In this document: piece by piece, positions 15,899 to 23,919 of the stretch
Layout: each line of letters opens with the position of its first letter
How positions within the stretch are numbered: position 1 is the first letter of the stretch
From: JAEUMW01 sp039807745
GTDB taxonomy: Bacteria; Pseudomonadota; Gammaproteobacteria; Burkholderiales; JAEUMW01
NCBI GenBank assembly: GCA_039807745.1
Contig: JBDHRV010000005.1
Location: 1-58,352, forward strand
Reading direction: 5' to 3'
Length of the DNA: 58,352 bases
Translations under genes and position numbers: made by a program
The notes under the pieces: model-generated
What the model saw: only the letters and a program-made list of their open reading frames with translations
What the model was told of the DNA's origin: nothing
Database searches by the model: none

Positions 15899-17443
15899 AT
15901 GAGCCGCGACACCTGGGATGTCATCGTCGTGGGCTCCGGCATCGGTGGGCTTGCGTGCGCGGCGGCGCTCGCCAAGTACAAGCACCGGGTGCTCGTGCTC
16001 GAGCAGAATCAAGTCGCGGGCGGCCTCACCCACACCTTCACGCGGCGCGACTGGACCTGGGGGATCGGGGTCCATTATCTCGGCGACATGGGGCAGGAAG
16101 ACGAGAACGAAGGCCTGCTCGAGTGGATCTCCGGGGGTGCCATCCGGATGGCTTCGATGGGGCCGGTGTACGACACCATCCACTTTCCGGGTGGATTCGT
16201 CACCCACTTCGCGCGGCCGGAGGAAGCCCTCAAGCGCGAGCTCAAGGAGAAGTTCCCGGCATCGATCGGACAGATCGACAGCTGGTTCGATGCCCTGCGT
16301 GCCGCCCAGAGCGCGGGGCACGCGGTGTTTGCACTACGCGCCATGCCGGAGCCCATCGCCACCTTCTACCGCCTGTGGCGGGGAGAGACCATCGATCGCT
16401 GGTGCGGCCGAACGACCGGCGAGGTGCTGGAGGAGCTCATCACCGATCCGCGCCTGCGCAGCGTGCTCGCCGCCCAATGGGGCGATTACGGCAGCGTGCC
16501 GTCGCGCAGTTGTTTCGGCATTCATGCGGTGGTGGTCAGCAATTTCTTCAACGGTGGTTACTACCCGGTGGGTGGGGCGGGGGTGTTCGCCGAGAACCTG
16601 AGCCGGGTGATCGAGGCCGCGAGCGGCAAGGTCCAGGTCGACACGCGCGTGACCGGGCTCCTCATGGAAGGGAATGCAGTCGTCGGGGTCGAGACCGAGG
16701 CGGGCGATGCGTTCCGATCGGAGCGGGTGGTCTCCGACGCCGGTGCGCGCAACACGATCGCCAAGCTGCTGCCGCCGGCGCAGCGCGAGGCGGCATGGGC
16801 GCGCGAGATCCTGGCCCTGCCGTCCACGGTCGCCCATGTCGCCCTGTACCTGGGACTGGAAGGGGACATCGGGTCGATGGGGGCCAGTGCCTCGAATCAC
16901 TGGTTCTACGAGACCTGGGATATCGAGTCCGCCCTCTGGTCGTCGCCCGGCGAGCAGCCAGTGGCGCCCGTGCTCTACGTGTCCTTTCCTTCCCTCAAGG
17001 ATCCGAACCACGACCCGGGTCCGCGCAAGCTGCACACGGTCGAAGCCTTCGCGTACACGGATTGGCGGGCCTTCGCGCGCTGGCGCGACTCGACGCCCGG
17101 CCAGCGTCCTGCCGCCTACCTGAAGCTCAAGGCGCAGATCAAGAAACAGATGATCGCGCAGTTCCGCCGCTACTTCCCTGCACTCGGGCCGCTCATCCGC
17201 TACAGCGAAGTGTCGACGCCGCTTTCGATGACGGCCAGCACGGGGGCTCACGAGGGCGCGATGTTCGGCATCGAGCCGACGCCGGCGCGCTTCCTCTGCA
17301 AGTGGCTGCACGCGAAGACGCCAGTCAGCGGTCTCTATTTCGCGGGCCAGGACGTAGGCTCGCCCGGCGTCCAGGGTGCCATGATGGGAGGGATACTCGC
17401 CGCCGCCGCGATCGAGCCGAAGCTCCTCTCGCGTCTCGGCTGA
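15899..17443 (+). CDS. Phytoene desaturase / retinol saturase-like FAD-dependent oxidoreductase
   Basis: A 514-residue flavoprotein. The Rossmann FAD motif is VVGSGIGGLACAAALAKY at residues about 10-27, followed by LVLEQNQVAGGLTHTF, typical of the CrtI/RetSat group. The C-terminus has the second FAD contact GLYFAGQDVGSPGVQGAMMGG. Members add or remove hydrogens at carbon-carbon double bonds of isoprenoids such as carotenoids or retinol. Here no carotenoid gene is nearby, so the substrate is unknown. The internal segment PVGGAGVFAENLSRVI matches the RetSat-like subgroup. It converges with glcF, leaving seven bases between stops. Confidence 0.85.
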   Translation: MSRDTWDVIVVGSGIGGLACAAALAKYKHRVLVLEQNQVAGGLTHTFTRRDWTWGIGVHYLGDMGQEDENEGLLEWISGGAIRMASMGPVYDTIHFPGGFVTHFARPEEALKRELKEKFPASIGQIDSWFDALRAAQSAGHAVFALRAMPEPIATFYRLWRGETIDRWCGRTTGEVLEELITDPRLRSVLAAQWGDYGSVPSRSCFGIHAVVVSNFFNGGYYPVGGAGVFAENLSRVIEAASGKVQVDTRVTGLLMEGNAVVGVETEAGDAFRSERVVSDAGARNTIAKLLPPAQREAAWAREILALPSTVAHVALYLGLEGDIGSMGASASNHWFYETWDIESALWSSPGEQPVAPVLYVSFPSLKDPNHDPGPRKLHTVEAFAYTDWRAFARWRDSTPGQRPAAYLKLKAQIKKQMIAQFRRYFPALGPLIRYSEVSTPLSMTASTGAHEGAMFGIEPTPARFLCKWLHAKTPVSGLYFAGQDVGSPGVQGAMMGGILAAAAIEPKLLSRLG

Positions 17444-17450
17444 TGCCGGG

Positions 17451-18674
17451 TCAGCTGCGCAGCCGCTCGTCCAGATCGACGATCCAGTGCTTGACGGGGA
17501 CGCCGGCCGCAGTCGCGAGGTGGGTCTCGCAGCCCATGTTCGCGGTCAGGATCAGCTCCGGCTTTTCCGCTTCGAGCGCCGCGATCTTGTTGCGCTTGAG
17601 CTGCTCGGACAATTCCGGCTGTGTGATCGCATAGGTGCCGGCCGATCCGCAGCACAGGTGCGCGTCCGCCACCGGGGTGAGCTCGTAACCGAAGTCGCGC
17701 AGCAGGCCTTCCGCCAGCCCGCGCAGCTTCTGCCAGTGCTGCAGCGTGCACGGCGGGTGGAAGGCAACGCGCGGCATCTTCTTCCCCGCGAGCAGCGGCA
17801 GGAGGCGCGCACGTTCGGCGGCCACGACCTCGGTTAGGTCCCGCGTGATGGCGCTCACGCGCTCGGCTTTGGCGGCGTACGCGGGATCGTGCTGCAGGTG
17901 GTGGCCGTACTCGCGCACCGTCGAGCCGCAGCCGGTCGCAGTCATCGCGAAGCCCTCCACGCCCTGCTCGACATGCGGCCACCATGTGTCGATCACGCGC
18001 CGCATGTCGTCGAGCCCGTCGGCCTGGTGGTCGAGGTGGAAACGCAGGGCACCGCAACAGCCTTTGCTGTCGATCAGCGAGATGCCGATGCGATCGAGCA
18101 CCCGCGCCGCGGCGGCGTTGGTATCCGGCGTCAGCACCGGCTGCGCGCATCCCGCGAGCGCCACGAAGCGCCGCGCATGCCGGGCGCCCGGCCATTCGCC
18201 CGCGCTCGGGATCGAGGCCGGCAGCTTGGATCTCAACGGCGCCGGCAGAAAAGCGCGAACCGCCATGCCGGCGCCGAGCGCGAGCCGGAAGCTGCCCGGG
18301 TGGCGGAAGAACGTCGCCATCACCCAGCGCGTGAGCTTGTCCGAGACCGGCCGCTCGACGCGCTCGGCCACGAACTTGCGGCCGATGTCGACCAGGTGGC
18401 CGTACCTTACTCCGGACGGACAGGTGGTCTCACAGGAATGGCAGGTCAGACAGCGATCGAGGTGCAGTTGCGTTTTCGCCGTCACCGGGGCGCCTTCCAG
18501 CATCTGCTTCATGAGGTAGATGCGCCCGCGCGGCCCGTCGAGCTCATCGCCCTGGATCTGATACGTGGGGCAGGTGGCGGTACAGAAGCCGCAGTGCACG
18601 CAGGTGCGCAGGATCGATTCGGCTTCGCGCCCGTCCGGGCTGTCCTTGATGAAGTCGGCGAGGTTGGTCTGCAT
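17451..18674 (-). CDS. glcF: Glycolate oxidase iron-sulfur subunit GlcF
   Basis: A 407-residue subunit of membrane-associated glycolate oxidase, which converts glycolate to glyoxylate and feeds electrons to the quinone pool. Two [4Fe-4S] ferredoxin motifs occur near the N-terminus (CVHCGFCTATCP and CLTCHSCETTCPSG). The C-terminal half has two CCG domains (GCCGALRFH and CCGSAGTYA) that bind further iron-sulfur or quinone-interacting centres. It is the last gene of glcD-(DUF937)-glcE-glcF and starts 69 bases after glcE ends. No glcC-type regulator or glycolate permease is seen nearby. Confidence 0.95.
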   Translation of the reverse strand: MQTNLADFIKDSPDGREAESILRTCVHCGFCTATCPTYQIQGDELDGPRGRIYLMKQMLEGAPVTAKTQLHLDRCLTCHSCETTCPSGVRYGHLVDIGRKFVAERVERPVSDKLTRWVMATFFRHPGSFRLALGAGMAVRAFLPAPLRSKLPASIPSAGEWPGARHARRFVALAGCAQPVLTPDTNAAAARVLDRIGISLIDSKGCCGALRFHLDHQADGLDDMRRVIDTWWPHVEQGVEGFAMTATGCGSTVREYGHHLQHDPAYAAKAERVSAITRDLTEVVAAERARLLPLLAGKKMPRVAFHPPCTLQHWQKLRGLAEGLLRDFGYELTPVADAHLCCGSAGTYAITQPELSEQLKRNKIAALEAEKPELILTANMGCETHLATAAGVPVKHWIVDLDERLRS

Positions 18675-18743
18675 CGGGCGTGGTGTCGGGCAGGGCTCGT
18701 GGGCGATGCGGCTGGGAGAGTCGCGGAACCGGCGCTCCGCGTG

Positions 18744-19802
18744 TCAGGTGTCTGCGAACATGCGGCCGGGATTCAGAATGCCGTGCGGATCGAATGCCTG
18801 CTTCAAGCGCCGGTGCAGCGCGAGCAGCGTCGGCGGCAGCGGCTGAAACACCGGCGCCAGGCCGCCCCGCGCCCGGAACAAGGTGGCGTGCCCCCTCGCG
18901 TTCGTGGCAGCCAAGCGCACCACTTCGGCAGGCAGATCGGACGCGAGCCAGCGCAGCGCGCCGCCCCACTCGATGAGCTGATCGCCCATGAGATTCAGAG
19001 GCGGCGTGGTGGACTTGACTGACAGCCGCCACAGCGGTTTCGATCCGGTGAAGAAATCGAGCGTCTGCTCGCGCACCGCGGTCCAGAAGGCGGGACCGTC
19101 GTCGATGCGTTCGCCACCGAGCTTGGCGCATGCCGACGCCAGCGCCGTCGGCGCCCCGGACAGGCGGACCATGACGCAGCCGTCGCGGTAGCAGGTCGCC
19201 GACAGTGGCAACGGGCTGCCGGCCCAGCGGTTCATCGCATCGATCGCCTGCGGCTCGCTCATTTCGAAGCGCAGCGTCAGCTCCTCGGGCGGTCGGGGCA
19301 ACACCTTGAACGACACCTCCAGGACGAGCCCGAGGGTGCCGAGCGACCCGACCATGAGGCGGGACAGATCGAAGCCCGCCACGTTTTTCATCACCTGCCC
19401 GCCGAACGAGAGATCGGTGCCGCGGCCGTCCAGCATGCGGATGCCGAGCACGAAATCGCGCACGGCACCGGCATAGGCGCGCCGCGGTCCCGACAGTCCG
19501 GTGGCGACACAACCGCCGATAGTCGCACCGGGCCCGAAGCGGGGTGGTTCGAACGCGAGCATCTGTCCCCGTTCGGCGAGCGTTGCCTCGGCGTCCGCGA
19601 GCGTGGTCCCGGCGCGCGCGGTGAAGACGAGCTCGGTCGGCTCGTACTGCACGACGCCGCGGTAGCCGGTCACGTTAAGCCCGGTGCCGGCGCAGGGTGC
19701 ACCGTAGAAAGCCTTGCTGCCGCTGCCCTTGAGATAGAGCGGCGCCCGGCGGTCGCACGCGGCGCGAATCGCCGCTGTCAGGCCCTCTAGCGAATCATCC
19801 AT
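18744..19802 (-). CDS. glcE: Glycolate oxidase FAD-binding subunit GlcE
   Basis: A 352-residue FAD-binding (PCMH-type) subunit. Family motifs include LKGSGSKAFYG, GYRGVVQYEPTELVFTARAGT and GLSGPRRAYAGAVRDFVLG, then FGGQVMKNVAGFDLSRLMVGSLG. The ATG at 19802 (MDDSLEG) has GGGGAG nine bases upstream and aligns with other GlcE N-termini. An upstream ATG at 19844 overlaps the preceding gene's stop as TAATG and would add 14 residues, so coupling to that gene is possible. GlcE forms the flavin dehydrogenase core with GlcD. Confidence 0.93.
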   Translation of the reverse strand: MDDSLEGLTAAIRAACDRRAPLYLKGSGSKAFYGAPCAGTGLNVTGYRGVVQYEPTELVFTARAGTTLADAEATLAERGQMLAFEPPRFGPGATIGGCVATGLSGPRRAYAGAVRDFVLGIRMLDGRGTDLSFGGQVMKNVAGFDLSRLMVGSLGTLGLVLEVSFKVLPRPPEELTLRFEMSEPQAIDAMNRWAGSPLPLSATCYRDGCVMVRLSGAPTALASACAKLGGERIDDGPAFWTAVREQTLDFFTGSKPLWRLSVKSTTPPLNLMGDQLIEWGGALRWLASDLPAEVVRLAATNARGHATLFRARGGLAPVFQPLPPTLLALHRRLKQAFDPHGILNPGRMFADT

Positions 19803-19843
19803 GCGCAGTAGCTCCCCGAGACCCCTTCGCTCGGTCGCGAGCA

Positions 19844-20926
19844 TTATATGCCTTTCTTCGTGACATCCTTCGCCGCTTGCTTGGCTGCGTCCGTGGCCTT
19901 CTTGGTGGCGTCGGCGGTGGCGTCGGCCAGGTTCTCGGCCCCCTTGATGGCGCCCGTCATCGCGTTGGTACCCGCGTCCACGGCGGTGCTTGCGGCGGTT
20001 GCCGCTGCCGTCGCAGCCGACTTGGCCGCATCCGACACCTTCGTGGCGGCGGCCTCGGCCGACTTGAGGGCGCTGCTGCCCATTTCCGATGCGGCGTGGG
20101 CCGCCTTGCTCGCGATGTCACCTACCGACTTGGCGGCCTCTGCCGAGTGCACAGCCATGGTCTCGGCGGTCTTCACCACGTTCGAGACGGCGCTCGCGCT
20201 GGCATCCGAGGCCACGGCCGTCGCCTTGGTCACGGCTTCGCCCGCCGCGCGTGCGGTCTCGCCGGTCAGGCCGGCCACCTTTTCCGCCATCTTGGTTGCT
20301 TCTTCGATGGCGCTCGTGCCGGCTTCCGCGATGGCACCGAACGCTTTTTCCAGTGCGCCGGTCATGCCCGCGAAGAGTCCCCCCACACCGCCCAGTCCGA
20401 GCAGGCTCGCCAAGCTGCTGTCGATTCCGGACTTCAGGAAATCGCGCTGTCCCTCGAGCAGCTTCGTGAAGCCGCTCGCGTCCAGCTTGCCCGCAGCGAC
20501 CTGATTCTTGAGGAAACCGAAGAGCAGCGGCGCGCCCATGGCGAACATCTTCTCGATGCCAGCCGTGCCGAGCCCGCTCGCCTTTGCCGCCGCGTCGGCC
20601 ACGGCGCCGAACCTGTCGCCGAAAAGCCCTTTCGTCATGTTCGTACCCAGGGCCATGAGTTCTTCGGCAGCCGGACCGCCGCTCATCATCTTGGTCATGC
20701 TGCCGAGGAGGTCGGTGCCGATGCTCGGGCTGTTGATCGCGTTCATGAGACTGGAGGCCCCGGCGGGCGTCGAGCCCTGCTGCACCACCGCACCGAGCAG
20801 CGACGGGAACACGGTGCCCATGGCGGCCTTGGTCATCGCTTCCGAAGCGTTGAGATACTGGCTCGCCAGGCGGGTGAACTCGCCACCGAAAGACGTCATC
20901 ATCGATTCGAGGATGTTCTGGGTCAT
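19844..20926 (-). CDS. DUF937 domain protein with long alanine-rich LEA/phasin-like helical tail
   Basis: A 360-residue protein encoded between glcD and glcE. Residues about 1-195 resemble DUF937 (YidB-like) sequences: a helical region with LLGAVVQQG, several FG/LG repeats and LLGLGGVGGLFAGMTGALEKAFG. Residues about 200-360 are almost pure amphipathic helix rich in Ala, Lys, Ser, Thr and Glu (for example AAATKVSDAAKSAATAAATA), like LEA proteins, phasins or apolipoproteins. There is no signal peptide. ATG 20926 follows GGAGG by seven bases. Its stop overlaps a possible upstream glcE start. Such tails often coat granules or membranes or protect proteins. The molecular role here is unknown, and the operon position suggests a link with glycolate oxidase or chance insertion. 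Confidence 0.75.
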   Translation of the reverse strand: MTQNILESMMTSFGGEFTRLASQYLNASEAMTKAAMGTVFPSLLGAVVQQGSTPAGASSLMNAINSPSIGTDLLGSMTKMMSGGPAAEELMALGTNMTKGLFGDRFGAVADAAAKASGLGTAGIEKMFAMGAPLLFGFLKNQVAAGKLDASGFTKLLEGQRDFLKSGIDSSLASLLGLGGVGGLFAGMTGALEKAFGAIAEAGTSAIEEATKMAEKVAGLTGETARAAGEAVTKATAVASDASASAVSNVVKTAETMAVHSAEAAKSVGDIASKAAHAASEMGSSALKSAEAAATKVSDAAKSAATAAATAASTAVDAGTNAMTGAIKGAENLADATADATKKATDAAKQAAKDVTKKGI

Positions 20927-20986
20927 GCTGTTGCCTCCTTGATGGTATGCGATGGACTCGAAACGGGTGCTGGCGGGAGCGCTTCT

Positions 20987-22468
20987 TCAGAACCGCGGCA
21001 GGTCGGGGAAGCGTTCGTGGCCGGCCTTGACATGCATGGCACCGAACTCCGCGCAGCGGTGCAGCGTCGGCACGGCCTTGCCGGGGTTGAGCAGCTTCCG
21101 CGCGTCGAACGCGTCCTTTACCGCGTGGAACGTCTCCAGCTCGGCGGTGCGAAACTGTACGCACATCTGGTCGATTTTTTCGACGCCGACGCCGTGCTCA
21201 CCGGTGATGGTGCCGCCGGCTTCGATGCACAGCTCGAGAATGCGGGCACCGAAGGCCTCCGCGGTTTCGAGCTGCCCCGGAATGTTCGCGTCGAACATGA
21301 TGAGTGGGTGGAGGTTGCCGTCGCCGGCGTGGAACACGTTGGCGCAGGGCTGTCCGAACTCGACGGAGAGATCGGCGATGCCCTGTAGCACCCGCGCCAG
21401 GTTCTTGCGCGGAATGGTGCCGTCCATGCAGTAGTAGTCCGGCTTGATCCGCCCCACCGCCGGGAACGCCGCCTTGCGGCCGGACCAGAGCTTCAGGCGC
21501 TCGGCCTCGTCGTGGGAGACGCGGATGTCGGTCGCGCCGCTCGCGCGGAGCACGTCGGCCACCTTCGCGATTTCGGCTGCCACTTCCTCTGCCGTGCCGT
21601 CGGCCTCGCAGAGCAGGATCGCGGCCGCGTCCAGGGGATACCCCGCGTGCACGAACTCCTCGACCGCGCGGGTGGCGAGCTGATCCATCATCTCGAGCCC
21701 GGCGGGCACGATGCCGGCCGCGATGATGCTCGCGACCGCGTCGCCGGCGCGCAGCACGTCGTCGAACGCCGCCATCACCACCGTCGCTTGCTCGGGCGTC
21801 GGCGTGAGCTTGACCGTGATCTCGGTGACGACGCCGAGGAGCCCCTCCGAGCCGGTCATCAGGGCGAGCAGGTCATACCCCGGCGCGTCGAGCGCCTCCG
21901 ACCCGATCTCGAGGATATCGCCCTCGATCGTCGCCACGCGCAACTTGAGGATGTTGTGCACCGTGAGCCCGTACTTGAGGCAGTGCACGCCGCCCGAGTT
22001 CTCCGCGACGTTGCCGCCGATGGAGCAGGCGATCTGGCTCGAGGGATCGGGCGCGTAGTAGAGCCCGTACTTGCTCACCGCTTCCGAGATGGCAAGGTTG
22101 CGCACGCCCGGCTGTACGCGGGCGGTACGGGCGAGGGGGTCGACGGCAAGGATCTGCTTCAGTTTCGCGAGCGAGAGCAGCACGCCGTCGCCGAGCGGCA
22201 GCGCCCCGCCGGACAACCCGGTGCCGGCACCGCGCGCCACCACCGGCACCCCGGCCTCGAAGCAGATCGCGAGCACCTTCGCCACTTCCTGCTCGGTGGC
22301 CGGCAGCACCGCGATCATCGGCAGGCGGCGGTACGCCGACAGCCCGTCGCACTCGTAGGGGCGCAAGTCCTCCTCAGCCGCCAGCACTGCGCTCGCTGGC
22401 AGGAAGTTGCGAAAGAGGCGGACCAGCCGGTCCTTGTCGACGAGGGGGGGGGTGTCGGGTGCGCCCAT
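20987..22468 (-). CDS. glcD: Glycolate oxidase subunit GlcD
   Basis: A 493-residue FAD-linked subunit of glycolate oxidase. The PCMH-type FAD domain shows PVVARGAGTGLSGGALP and, further on, GGNVAENSGGVHCLKYG. The C-terminal FAD-linked oxidase domain has NVFHAGDGNLHPLIMFD and GGTITGEHGVG, with the His residues used in substrate oxidation. ATG 22468 has GGAGGG eight bases upstream. It is the first gene of the operon; the region before it (22469-22677) is shared with the divergent Old Yellow Enzyme gene and must hold both promoters. Confidence 0.95.
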   Translation of the reverse strand: MGAPDTPPLVDKDRLVRLFRNFLPASAVLAAEEDLRPYECDGLSAYRRLPMIAVLPATEQEVAKVLAICFEAGVPVVARGAGTGLSGGALPLGDGVLLSLAKLKQILAVDPLARTARVQPGVRNLAISEAVSKYGLYYAPDPSSQIACSIGGNVAENSGGVHCLKYGLTVHNILKLRVATIEGDILEIGSEALDAPGYDLLALMTGSEGLLGVVTEITVKLTPTPEQATVVMAAFDDVLRAGDAVASIIAAGIVPAGLEMMDQLATRAVEEFVHAGYPLDAAAILLCEADGTAEEVAAEIAKVADVLRASGATDIRVSHDEAERLKLWSGRKAAFPAVGRIKPDYYCMDGTIPRKNLARVLQGIADLSVEFGQPCANVFHAGDGNLHPLIMFDANIPGQLETAEAFGARILELCIEAGGTITGEHGVGVEKIDQMCVQFRTAELETFHAVKDAFDARKLLNPGKAVPTLHRCAEFGAMHVKAGHERFPDLPRF

Positions 22469-22677
22469 TGATCTGCCCTCCGAAAGAGTGACAGCTTAAT
22501 GCCTTGGCGGGCGTTTGACGAGCGCCGTAAGAGGACGCCCTCGGGGCTGAGAGCGCCGTTGCCGAGGGCCTTCGACAACGCGACTTCGTGCAGGGAATCC
22601 AAGCTAGAATAGACCGGATTGGTCCAGACCGCATGGAGCGGTCGGACGCAAGCTCCCTTGGCAACGGAGGCCACGAA

Positions 22678-23889
22678 ATGTCCGAGTCCGCCGCCGCATC
22701 CGCGCTGGCCGCCACGTCCCGGGAAACAACCGCGGACAAACTGTTCGAGGCCTTGAAGCTTGGCCCCTACACGCTGCCGCATCGCGTCGCGATGGCGCCG
22801 CTCACGCGCTCGCGTGCCCATCAGCCGGGCAACGTTCCCTCCGCGCTCAACGCCTGCTACTACGCGCAACGGGCGTCCGCCGCGCTCATCATCAGCGAGG
22901 CGACCCAGGTGTCGATGCAGGGTCAGGGTTACGCCTGGACGCCCGGCATCCACAGCCGCGAACAGATCGCGGGCTGGCACATGGTGGCGGACGCGGTGCA
23001 CGAAGCGGGCGGGCTCATCTTCCTGCAGCTCTGGCATGTCGGACGCATCTCGCACCCGGCCCTGCAACCGGATGGCATGCTGCCCGTCGCGCCCTCGGCG
23101 ATCCGCCCCGCGGGCGAGGCGTTCATCGAGAATGCGCGCGGCGAGGGCACGCTGGTGCCGTTCGTGACGCCGCGTGCGCTGCAGATCGAGGAGATCCCCT
23201 ACATCGTGCGCCAGTACGCGGTCGGCGCGCGCCATGCCCGCAGCGCCGGAGTCGACGGCGTCGAGATCCACAGCGCCAACGGTTATCTGCTCGACCAGTT
23301 CATCAACTCCGGTACAAACCACCGGTCGGACGCGTATGGCGGCGCGGTCGAGAACCGGGCGCGGCTGCTGCTCGAGGTCGTCGAGGCGGCGTGCGAAGTC
23401 TGGGGCGCGGATCGCGTGGGCGTGCGTCTGTCGCCGCTCGGGACCTTCAACGACATGCACGACGACGACCCGGAAGCGACCTTCTGCTACATCGCGAGCC
23501 AGCTGAACGACTTCCGGCTCGCTTACCTGCACGTCGTCAACCCCGACGCGGCGGCGCTCGAGCGGGGCGAAGAGCCGAACTCCGACGCCATGCGCATCCT
23601 CGCGTTGATGCGCGAGAAGTACCACGGCACCCTGATGCTTGCTGGCGGCTTCGACCAAGACTCGGCCGAGGTCTGGCTGCAGGCGGGCCGCGCCGACCTC
23701 ATCGCATTCGGCCGCAAGTTCATCGCCAATCCGGATCTCCCGGAGCGGCTGCGGATGCGCGCGCCCCTGAACGCGGACGATCCGTCGACCTACTACGGCG
23801 GCGGTGCCAAGGGTTACACCGACTATCCGACGCTCGCCCAGGAGCGCGGCGAACAGCCGAAGCCCTGCGTCGACCAGCGCTGGCGGTAA
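22678..23889 (+). CDS. Alkene reductase, Old Yellow Enzyme family (NemA-like)
   Basis: A 403-residue FMN-dependent ene-reductase. The barrel carries the substrate-binding pair in EIHSANGYLLDQF (His and Asn), then NHRSDAYGGAVENRARLLLEVV, and the phosphate-binding segment LIAFGRKFIANPDLPERL. The N-terminus is roughly 25 residues longer than NemA because of a Ser/Ala/Thr-rich lead. ATG 22678 is chosen because GGAGG lies seven bases upstream. Relatives reduce activated alkenes, N-ethylmaleimide and nitro compounds with NADPH. A TAGAAT at 22605-22610 could be its -10, without a good -35. It starts what may be a three-gene unit with the P-loop and GNAT genes. Confidence 0.92.
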   Translation: MSESAAASALAATSRETTADKLFEALKLGPYTLPHRVAMAPLTRSRAHQPGNVPSALNACYYAQRASAALIISEATQVSMQGQGYAWTPGIHSREQIAGWHMVADAVHEAGGLIFLQLWHVGRISHPALQPDGMLPVAPSAIRPAGEAFIENARGEGTLVPFVTPRALQIEEIPYIVRQYAVGARHARSAGVDGVEIHSANGYLLDQFINSGTNHRSDAYGGAVENRARLLLEVVEAACEVWGADRVGVRLSPLGTFNDMHDDDPEATFCYIASQLNDFRLAYLHVVNPDAAALERGEEPNSDAMRILALMREKYHGTLMLAGGFDQDSAEVWLQAGRADLIAFGRKFIANPDLPERLRMRAPLNADDPSTYYGGGAKGYTDYPTLAQERGEQPKPCVDQRWR

Positions 23890-23919
23890 GCCGAAAACCC
23901 TGCTCCCGCACGGCATAGC

